From Branchiostoma belcheri (lineage: Eukaryota; Chordata; Leptocardii; Amphioxiformes; Branchiostomatidae): DNA of 64,000 nt. Shown piece after piece: positions 12,185 through 24,100 of the stretch. The notes beneath the pieces are model-generated. The model was not told the DNA's origin. It worked only from the letters and a program-made list of their open reading frames with translations, and did no database searches. The DNA is taken from contig NW_017803921.1 of assembly GCF_001625305.1 (NCBI RefSeq), positions 2,105,295 to 2,169,294 of the forward strand, read 5' to 3'. Within the stretch, counting starts at the first letter, position 1. Each line of letters starts with the position of its first letter. A program made the position numbers and the translations under genes.

Positions 12185-15100
12185 ATGATTCACATCGGCT
12201 GGGTGGAGCGTAAGGAGCGACTGAAGCAGCAGATCGCTCTGGTGTACTACAGACATGGGCTGTTCGTGTCCAACCATCCGTACGCCATCATCCCTCTCTC
12301 TATGCTGGTGGCCTTCATCTTCTGGTAAGTACAGAATCTGGGAGGTCGTGGGTTCAAATCCCAAAGACTTTTTACATACGACTTTCTATGCTTTAGCTCT
12401 CAGCACTTATTATTGAGCAAGTGTATAGAAGTTGAACACAGACACCACTACCAACTTAAATGTATTTCGTGAACAACTGTCACACAGTTACCCAAGGACT
12501 ATACTATAGAAACAGGGATAGGCACTGCCCTGTATACTGAAAGGTATAATTTGGGGAAGAATTTAACTATTCAGACTTACATTATTCTGGACAAGTGTGT
12601 CTATGTGGATAAATTGGATATTTTGTGAACAGTTCTGGCATATGCCCATTATTCAGATTTGCACATTATTCAGATTTGCACATCATTCAGATTTGCATAT
12701 GAAGGAGATTTGCATATAATGGAGATTTGCATATAATGGAGATTCGCATATGAAGGAGATTTGCATATGATGGCGATTTGCATATGATTATGAAGGAGAT
12801 TTGCATATGAATTGATGCAAGATGGCTGCTAGTTGATTTTCTGCTGCTGAATCTGCTGAGAATCTGCTGAAAATCCTGATCAAACGGAACCATCCGCCTC
12901 TACAAGTTTCACGGTTATGAAGATAAGTACCTACTGACGGACTGCAGAAACTTTTTGACGTGTTTTGTTTGTTTTTAACGTGATTTGAGGAGGGGGAAAA
13001 TCGTCCATCATGCCAAGAAGTCAACCAGAGCTAACTTCTTCAGTGTTAGGACAGTTAACTCTCGGAACAGTCTACCAGCCGAAGTTGTAGCTGCCGAAAC
13101 TGTTAATAATTTTTAAGTCAAAGACAGACAATTTAAACTGGAAGGGGAAGGAGTACAACGTTGACTTTACCTAAGAACTCCCACAAACTCTCACATTTTA
13201 ACGCTGAACTTTATATGCATATATTTGTGTTTGTAATGTTAGCTTAAGAAGCGGATTTTTATAGGCTGTTACATGCCTCTTTATCCGATCCGATTTTCTA
13301 TTCTTATGTGATTTCTGAACATTGGTTTTTTCCTTCCTGTCCAGTATCCCCCTGGCTAACCTCCCCCTGCCCGGTAATGCCCCCCTGGAGTACACCACCA
13401 CTGTAAAGGAGTTTAGTCTCCCCCTGACGGAGGCTACTGTGGAACCCAGTCTGCTGCAGACAGCCATGGAAGGACACCTGGACTCCGGACTACCAAAATG
13501 GGTGAGTTACGCAAAACATCTATCTGGAAACCAAAGATACCAAGTCACAACCACTTGTTTACAAGAGCCAGCGTGCAAAATACCTCGTTGCCCAGTCGCC
13601 ATGGGCAACCAAATTTTACTTGAGGCAACCTATTTTTGAACCTAGGTTGCCCAGTATGCTACGTGAGTCATGCCCCCCCCCCATGCCCACTTGGCTTGCA
13701 CCACTGTATCCGGCAGATGCTTTTTAATTTTGGGTATTAATGGCTATTACTACTCAAGTCTAGTATCAGTTAACTAAAGGCTGTTAGAAATATTGTCAAA
13801 GGCTTATGTATATAACATTACTTAATTTGAGGAAAGTAATAACTTATAGGTGGGGCAACCTAAAATTCTGATGGGCAACCTAATTTTTGCCGTTGGTTGC
13901 CCACAACCTGGTTCAAAGAAGTATTTTGTACACTGTAGAGCTGACATTTCAATGATCATCTGTCATCTTCATTTAGGTCTTATTCAGTGTTCTCGCCAGC
14001 GTCTGTCTTTCCATCATTTTATGCTTTCCATCATTTTGCCGCCCATGACGGACAAAAATTTTGCCCAATCCATCTCTGACAGACAAAATTCAGTGTGTAA
14101 AGATATGGGGACAGATGTCAAATCTGTCATAGGATTATTGCACCTCACTCCTTAGGCTTTTGACATGATGTTACATGAAATAAAATATAGATGACGGGGA
14201 AAAAAATTCAGCTGGCTAGAACACTGGTTTCAATCCTATCCTACTATTCCTCGTACATTCAGATCAAATATTCTTTCCTGAAGGCCAGCTTAACTTTTGT
14301 TCATTAATCTGTTACAGCTGGCGGGGAAACCTGTGGCTTTTATTCAGCAGTTTGTTGTCATGGCAACGGTGTCGCCATGGGAATCCAGACTGATCCCCAC
14401 CGACGCCTTCCGCGCTCCGCTCTCCAAAGTCTTCTCCATCGTGGACGATGTCAACAACCTACAGGTCAAAATAAGGTGAGATATGATGTCATTACAGCAT
14501 GGACCAATCAGCAACCCCTATTTGTTGAGGATGTACTTAGTGAACTTCAAGCATGTTGGTTATTCTAATAACTGACCTCATGTTTGGAGCATTAAAATTT
14601 AAATACTGAAGTGTATTTTTTTTTAAAGTTTAGTTCAAATAATATTTTCTGATGCTGATTTCTGATGCTCAGTTTTTAAAGATTTTCCTCCTGTACCTCC
14701 TGAAATAGCTCCCAGTTCTCTCTTGTAGGCAGTCTGTCTAGATTATGATAATTAATTTGACTTTTGTGACATAGTCTGATGAAACAATTTGCATTTTGCC
14801 AAGGTGTCTCAAGTATGACATTGAGATTTTAACCAGTTTCTTTCTTTTTTTTCTCAGTGGAAAAACCAGAAGTACAAGTGACTTTTGTCTCCATATCCCG
14901 GAGGTCTTACCGAAGTTCAAGGCCAAAGGTCTCCTACCAGAGTTTAACTGTTTACTGGTGTCTCCCGCAAACTTCTGGAAGGGTGATGCCACCCTTTTTA
15001 AGGAGGATGGACAGATTATCAAGACAATTCACAGCTTCCAGTCTCCAACAATAGAGACTGCACCTACTATTAAAGGTATGGTTGTATAATACACTTACAA

Positions 15101-18100
15101 CAAAATCTGTGACCTTGGCATGTCCAGATCACGAGATATCGGAACTGGAAGTTCCACTGCAGTACCATAACAAGACGCTAAGGGGCCCAAACTCTAATCA
15201 TTTTGATATCTTATCAAGACCTACACATCTACCAAGTTTCATGACAATCCATCCATAGCTTCTTGAGTCATAATGCTTAACTGCTTACTCAACCCAGTGG
15301 TAAATTCTAGCTTGTTTTTCTACCAACAGACTTGCTGTTTGGAGTGCCCGCCAAAGCCACGGGTGTCCACAGGTTCTTCTTACGCAACAAACAGAGGCTC
15401 ATCATGTATGCCGTCACATTAGCGCTGAAGGACTACAATGCTACGTAAGTTACGTAACTTGTAACTCCTCTGATTTAATAGGTAGTTAGAGGTTTTTCAA
15501 ATACTGTTGTTTGTAGTTATTATTCTACATTTGGTATCAAGGGTAGCTTCTTTTCAACCCAGACTTCCACGACAGAGCATGGAGATAAAAGACTATCTCT
15601 TGGACTGAGTATGTTTGTGTGGTGTAACTTCTTTGGTTTAATATAGTCCCACTGTGGTGGGACTCAGAAAAATTGTTTATAGACTCATTGATTGTTCCCC
15701 TCCACGGAAATCTTTAGTAAAAGGCGAAAGATTTATGCGTGGTAATTTGAAGGGAAACCAGAGTACAGAATTTAGGGCTGAAAAAATCGCCGGGGTCAAC
15801 GCAGTCAGAACATTATTTGTGGTCCTTCCAGTCTCCGACTAAAAAGTGCCATATTTACTAGCTAAAAAAATTTAAAACATGCTTTTTTTTTCATGGTATG
15901 TTACAAACTATACTTGAAATGTTTTTAGTGATTTTTTATGTGCAAAGATTTTATTTTTAAAGTAAAATTTATGATTTAAGCAAGATTTTGTGCCCACAAG
16001 TGCTAGGCATGCTGGGATATTATAATGAGCTTGAGTCATGTGATCTGCCTGGTGTGATGTCATATCTAGGTCAAACAATGCAGCCTGCCAAGTAGGTCAC
16101 ATGACCAGGAAGTGGTCGCAGTTCTGCCTGTAGCCAGTGTAGGCATGCAATCAGAAAGAACACAGGTTTTCATTAGATACAGGTTACAAAATGAAAAGAA
16201 AAGGATGTTTCTTAATAAGAATTAAACTGTTCTACTCAATAGAACTGACTCACAAAAATTTTGATTAAATCTTTCAGTTCATCAGCAATCTGACCCAAGT
16301 GCTGTAGAAATTCCAGTGAGGCAATTGAATTAAGTTGGAGAACAGTTTAATTCTCATTATGTAACTTACAACTCAGATGAAATTCCATTTTATGGAAATG
16401 GTGTTGTTGCTTTTTTTACAGCTATATAAATACACTGAAGACCATACTACAGAAGAAATACCACTCCAGTTTGTTGAATGTGACACAGGAATCTGAGGAA
16501 CAAATCACACACATGCATTTCAAGGTAAAATCATCACAACAGCAAATTCATTTGCAAGGTGTACACAATAAAATTTTGAATAATATTTATATTTTCTGTA
16601 TTATATGTATTTCTATAACAATAATACATCAGTGTTGTGTAAAAAAAAACAGAAAAATAGACAGGTAAACAAGTTTTAGAATAATTTGTAGAATAAGTGG
16701 AATGTGTTTGTGATAGCCAACTGATGATGATGTCATGATGATAATTGCAAATGTTTACCTGTGTTTATTTCCTTGTTTACCTGTAGGAGGAGTTCAGCAT
16801 TATTGAGTTGGTTCCCCTACTGGCCACATATCTGATCCTGTTCCTGTATATATCCTTCTCTGTCTGTAAGTAAAACTCATGAATCCTACTATTTATTTCC
16901 AAATTGGTATATTAATAAATACATTGTATAAGACAAATACAATGTACAAAGACAAGATTTTTGCAAAACTAACAATAACTGCTGAACTATGTTGATGTTA
17001 CATTGATGTAGGTTAGACTTGCACGTAACGAGAAACACAAGGAAACAGTCAAGCAAAATCTATCCAGTTGGTTGAGTAACTATTTTCTTGTATAATTTGA
17101 TGTTGTTGTTGTTTTGTGTTTACAGCCAAAATAGAGTTTGTAAAGTCAAAGTGGGGTCTGGCTCTGGCTGCAGTGATGACAGTCATCGCCTCTCTACTGA
17201 TGTCCATAGGACTGTGTACTCTGTTTGGGCTGACTCCTACTCTAAATGGAGGGTAAGTTTTTCAGTGCAAACCTTCATCTTTATTTGGGCACCCCTACTC
17301 TGCTATGGTATAGCCCAGGTATACTTACAATGCCTAGTCTTTGAACAGTTTTGTATGAGTTCGTGACTTAAAGAGTTTTCCATTTCTTGCTTTATGAATA
17401 ATTAATGATTCCAACTTTGTCAACTATTAATAAGGACCAAAAAAGTATTGAAATAATTAGAGTCTGTAGAGTCACAGCAAGTAGATTTTATTGATGACAT
17501 CCTCCGCAGACACCAAAAGTGAGAACAAAAGAAACAACATGGACAAAAAAGGATGCCAAATGATTATATTAGATTTTATATCTTATATCTGTGTGTACTC
17601 ATACTTAAATGTGAGACTTTTTTACTTGTAGCAGCGAGGCCAATAGGACATTGTAAGTGGTTCTATTTTCTCATAATTTGGTGCCTACCCAGTAATAAAT
17701 AAATTTTGTGGTACAGTAACTGTGTATTGTATTCATATAGTTATGCCTTAATTTAGTGATAGACTGTATATGCAAGGGCAAAAGCTGTCTTTTTTTTTAA
17801 GAAATGCTTGAAAATTTACTCTTGTACTTTGTTCCTATCTATAGGGAGATCTTCCCTTACCTTGTTGTGATAGTGGGACTAGAGAACATCCTTGTACTGA
17901 CCAAGTCTGTAGTGTCCACCCCAGTTCACTTGGATGTCAATATCAGAATAGCACAAGGTATGTGGTTCATACTTTATTAAGTAGCCCAGTCTTAAAGTGC
18001 TATATGAGACATATTCTTTACCATACATTAAATGCTGTCACACCCAGTGTTGAGGACACCTCATCAGTACCTGTGTCGTGTTTTCTGAGTGAAAGGAGTG

Positions 18101-21100
18101 AAATGGGGTTGATTATAGACATCTCACATGTCTGTATCCTTGTGTTTTAGGTTTGAGTAAGGAAGGCTGGTCCATTACTAAAAACCTGCTGACAGAGTTG
18201 GCTATAGCATGTGCTGGGTACTTCACATTTGTTCCAGCAATTCAGGTAACTCTATACGTATTACATAATGTATTTGAAAATGATAATGTTCATTCAGTTA
18301 TTTTTATGTAACTTTTGTCTCCAACAGGAGTTCTTCATGTTGACATCAATTTTTCTGTGATTTTGGTCTTCCACAGGAGTTCTGCATGTTTGCGCTGGTT
18401 GGTCTCTTGTCAGACTTCAGTCTCCAGATGTGGTTCTTTGCTACAGTGCTGTCCATAGACATTAGGAGGATTGAGGTATGAATGATTTCCTTTTCTACAC
18501 TATATATAGTGTAGGGCTGTGTTCCCGTACACTTAACACTAGTGCTGTATACCTAAAGGTAACATCAGGTACAGAGGTTTTCCAAACACAAAAGGTCAAT
18601 GGCCTGGACCAGACATCTGTCACCGTGGTAACTGGTATTGTATCAGATAGCCTGAGGTGTTGGATTATTATGTAGCAGGACAGAGCTGGAGGGGCTGGCC
18701 ACCAAATATATGAATGTGTTTGAGTGAAAATAAACAGAGCAGTATTTTGTTGATCTAGACCATCCTCATGTGAAGATAAGCATTATGTTATTTGCTTTGC
18801 AAATGTTACCTTTGAGTTTCTAGTCTAATTACTGTTTTTGATTGATTACTTCACAGCTGTCAGACTTACAAAGACAGGGTGACAGACAGCAGGGCCATAA
18901 GACTGACACCGCCACCATCCAATCAGAGACCCTGACCAACCAGACCCTGCCGCGCCCCCCTCCCACCCGCCTGCCAAGGTCAAAGTCAGCACCTGGTGAG
19001 ACCTGTCTTTTTGAAAATTTCATTTTACTTTTTGATTTTGCTTTACTTTTTGACATATTCTTACATTCAAAACAGTGTTTCTGAATTATGAACTTTTTTC
19101 TATGTCCCTCCCAACAGGTCTCCACCATCTTGTATCCCAGCAGCCTCGGCTGGTGACCCCTGAGCGACCCCCAGCGGCGGTAGAGAGTGGAGAACACCCG
19201 AACCAAGGCCTCCTCCGGGCACAGAAAAGACTCAAGTTTGTCTTCTTCTGGGCAAGGACTAGGATTGTGCAAAGGTTCATTATGGTAGGCAAAACACAGA
19301 GTCAGAATACTATGAAACATTCCATTGTAATGTCTTGTCTTTGTCAGCAATAGCCACAGGATAGTTGAAGAGCCCTGGCTGTGCATGCTGAACAGCCAGA
19401 CCAATAAATAAATGTATAAAGGCTGATGTATAAATGATAGGCAAAACCATGACAATACTGTAATTATTAAAATATTTGCAGTACTAATTTGTTGTTGTTT
19501 AACAAGTAGTTGTGAATAAAGAACTTTGCTATTCAATCATTAACCAGCCTAATGAAACTATTCATTGTACAATGTTCTTCTTTTCAACAGCTTTGCACTG
19601 TTGTTTGGATTGCTCTTATCGTATACAACACCGGATTGGTGGACCAGTTGACCAACGTGACCACCAGTCGTCAACCCTCATCGTCTTCCGATAACAAGGA
19701 CAGCCTAAGGAGCCTGCAAGAGGGGCTACAGGTGCAAGCTGAGTCTCCAAGAAGAAACCAAGACCTTGACTTAGAGCGTAAGACGGATGCTTTTTGGAAC
19801 TTTGACGGAGAAGGGGAGGGGAAAGAGCAGAAGGAGCCGTGGCAGGACCTGTCCTTCAGACACTGGCCCAAACTGTTCGGGTGTTATAACATCACACTAG
19901 CTGGAAGGTATGTTTAATCAGCACGTTGGCAGAACGTAATGTGCCTGTGAATCTCTAATGTTTTGTCCATGTTGCTTCAAAATTTTGAGCAGAATCATCA
20001 TGTGCCATTTGCTGTCCTGAATGGTATATCCGTATTCTCCCTCCATGTTATTGACTCTTGAGCAGAATCGAGTGCTATTTTCTGTCCTGACAGGTACATC
20101 AGCATCCTGCTCCTCATCCTGTGATCTGTGGTCGTTCCCTCTCTTACTATTGAATCTTGAGCAATATTGGATGTTATTTTCTGTCTTTTGTGCTTGATGG
20201 CTGTTCCATCATTGAATCTTGAGCCAAATCATGTGCTATTTTCTGTCACAGGTACATCAGCATCCTGCCTCCCATCCTGCTGTCGGTGGTGGTTCCCCCC
20301 CACGAGGCTGTAGAAATGAGACACCGCAGCGAGCAGCAGGAGCACGCCCAGAAGCTGCAGTACTTCATGGAGTCGCAGGTCATCCACGACATACCGGACG
20401 GCGCAGCCCCCGACATGACCTTCGACCCACTCCTCGCCATGAACAAGACAGTCCGTCTGCCGTTCTTTTCCTCTAAAAGGGAATATTACTTAACTATTGG
20501 TGAGTTATTTAGCTGCCCAGTATCTTTCATCCTCACTGCAAGTAGCCAGATGACCAGATGATTTTAGCTAGTCTTTTGATATTTGGGGAGAGGACAAAAG
20601 TGATTCGGCCAATAGGTTTTCTACTTAACCATTATCTAGTTAACAGTTAACCATTGATGGTTAACACTGACATTTCACTACATAAAGCTAACCATTGGGT
20701 ACCATGTTAGCCTACAATATCAAAGCCATTAAGTTAATCATTTTTTCCTAGTAATCAGTGCAGCACAGTCAGTGCAACACATTTCTTTTTTTAGCTACGA
20801 TAATCTACATCCAACTTACTATAACTTATATGCATCTGGTTTTTCAGCCCTGCTTACCTTTAGCCTGTGTTACACAAGCTTGTAGGTTCCTGATCATTGG
20901 ATGGGCTGAGTGGGTGTTTCCAGCCTAGCATTTTCTTAACTGCTGGAACAATAACATTTTCTGCTTTGCTACCTCAGGTCTTGCAGTGCTGAGCGGAGCG
21001 TTCCTGGTGGTGATACTGATGGTGCTGTACAAGTGTGTGTGTCCCCGCGACTACGGGCGCTGGGCACCAGAGGGAAGGAGGTTAAAGGTCACAGACGACC

Positions 21101-24100
21101 CCTATTACGTCCGACAGATCAGCGACTCTGTACCGCTGGTACTACGGGGTCACACGCAGGTAAGGAAGCTGTGCTGTGATTGGACGATTGCAGGGGATGG
21201 GTAGATGAATGGAGGGATGGATGCATGGATGAATGGATGGATGGATGGATGGACAGACGGATGGGCAGATGTGTATGTTGATGTACATGTTGATGTATTG
21301 TGTTCTTTATACATGTATATATGAGTGTATGTGTAGTGACAGCACATGTTGATGTGTAGTGTTCCCTATGTGTAGGATGTGGAGTGTATGTGTAGTGACA
21401 GCACATGCTGATGTGTAGTGTTCCCTATGTGTAGGATGTGGAGTGCATGTGTAGTGACAGCACATGTTGATATGTAGTTTCCCTATCTGTAGGATGTGGA
21501 GTTTATGTGTAGTGACAGCACATGCTGATGTGTAGTGTTCCCTATGTGTGGGATGTGGAGTGCATGTGTAGTGACAGCACATGCTGATGTGTAGTGTTCC
21601 CTATGTGTAGGATGTGGAGTGCATGTGTAGCGACGGCCCATGTTGATGTGTAGTGTTCCCTATGTGTAGGATGTGGAGTGCATGTGTAGTGATGGCCCAT
21701 GTTGATGTGTAGTGTTTCCTATGTGTAGGATGTGGAGTGCATGTGTAGTGACGGCACATGTTGATGTGTAGTGTTCCCTATGTGTAGGTTGTGGAGTGCA
21801 TGTGTAGTGACGGCACATGCTGATGTGTAGTGTTCCCTATGTGTAGGATGTGGAGTGCATGTGTAGTGACGGCCCTACCCTGGTCAGCTCCTGTCTGCTG
21901 GGTGACATCAGAGTCTGGGACGCCAACTCTGGGGACTGTCTCACTCGCATCAGCAGGAGAACGTAAGTCTGTCATAACTGTTCTTAGGAACATACTATCT
22001 ATTACCTAAATCTCTGTTAAATCTCAGCTTGAGGATTTTATGATTTTATAAGGCTGGAAATACATATGCAGGTCAGTGCAGGTAGAATTGGGGCTGTGCA
22101 GGGATTTCTCATGTTTGAGTGGTGTAGGTAAAATTGCATGGCCGGTGCAGGCAAATTTCATTTTCTGTGTTTGTAACATATTCGTAGAATCGTAGGGGTA
22201 CTTTGAGAAGTACCGGTATACATGATACACACATCTACATGTAGATGGATATTTGACAATACATGTAATACCATATACTGTGTATGAATATACAATGTAT
22301 TATCGGTTGTTACAGAGCCCCCAGCAGTACCAGACAGCCCTGTTATGGTGGAAATGAACAGTACGACCCTTGGTCACCCCAACAGTCCCCACCAGACCTG
22401 CAGTACCACCACCTCACCCACAGGGGGCACTCCCAGCGCAGTCTCTCAGACAGCCAGGAACAGCAGAAACCCAAGAGGAGAAAAAGCGACTTCTTCACCA
22501 ACTTGCCCAATCTCGCCAGCAGCATCGACACGGATTTTGTGCAGTTACAGAAGGAGCAGAAACGTGAAACTCTGAACGGGTTTCACCACTCCCAGGCAGG
22601 CCATCAGACAAGTACACCGCGACTGCCGTCTGCCACAGAGTCACAAGTTAATGTTAGGGTAAACAGCTTTAGCTGCTACTTGTTCATATGTGTACATTTT
22701 AGTATGGCTTGTAATCTTTTAATGTTAGACTTTAATTTGTTTTATTGGAATTCCAACATCCCAATACATTGGGATATCCAAGCAGCAATTTCTGATTTCA
22801 GGCACCACAGTTGAACAAATACATCCAAAATACACTTAAAACTCCTTAAGGCCACACCAATTTAATTTGTTGGTTCTCGGATTCGCCTCTTCGTTTTTTT
22901 CTGATTTGCAAAAAAAAAAATTTGATTCTGGTCCTGAATCAACTGAAAAATGCTCATGTTTTGCCCCCAACAGTTGAGGAAAGTCCTTTTCTTCCTACTT
23001 GTTACAGTTTTCCCATCTATCATTGCAATGGTTTGATTAAAAGTTCAAAATTCAATGTTTAAATTTTAACCCAGCCTTTTGTGTTGACTTCATGGCTCAT
23101 TCCGTAGCATTTAAGCCTATAATGGGATGCCTAGACCTGTTTTTATTTTTATTTTTTTTCGCCCTGTCGCTTCATATTTTTTCTGAAAAAATCCGAGAAC
23201 CAACAAATTAAATTGGTGTGGCCTAATGATAAAGTTACTTGTTAATGTGTGTCACATGTTGTTTAAACTTTTATCCAAATTTGGGCTGCCAAATGTTCTC
23301 TTTGAATAAAACCCATTTTTAATCACCTCCACAGCAAGTAGAGGTGAAAAGTACACCGCAGGACATCCCAGGTTCTACCCCAGGATATGACTTCCACAGT
23401 CGGTTTGACCACTACTATCACGAACACGCGTCGTTGTACAAGAGAACTAGTACAGGATGTTCCTCACCGGACATGCTGATGCCACCATCTCCCGATCAGC
23501 TGCTCAACGCATCGTCTTCAAGCGAACGTAATAATAATGGTTTATTCAATCTGTAAAGCAGCTGTACTGTACCTTCCATATTGCAGTTAGGAAGGCTGAA
23601 GTGCATGGAGTTACTAGTCTAATATAAGCTAGTAAGATTCACCATTAAAACATTTAAAACTTACAAATAAGAAGTGCAAGGCAAGCTCAACTCATTTTAG
23701 ATATAATACACCACAGTTTAGGGATAAAACAAGTAATATAGTACATGTACCTTACTTACTTATCCTTTTCAACACTTGCAAGACATAAGGCCATGACTTT
23801 TCTTTCCATCTAAGCATGTACTCATGTATAAATAAATAATCACATTAAACAGTGCTTTTTACCTGTATACAATATCCAATTTTATATTCATTGATGACTA
23901 TATCATGTGTACACTTCTCACTATTCGGTCAAGCGTCTGTTGTTCCCCATCTTCCGAGGGTTAGAGGTGCTTGCACAACAATGCTGCGGCTTGATGGCAT
24001 CTCGTCACTTGCCTCTATCTTGTCTTGTGGGTTGATGTGAAAAATCTATTTCAGAACGGTTGCTGAATGCGTCATCCTCCAGCGAGCGTAGCCTGCACAG

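Noticed and set aside
21317-21846. CRISPR-like array
   Set aside because: Units are contiguous 59-bp tandem repeats without unique spacers, and the last unit is a SCAP exon start in a metazoan gene.
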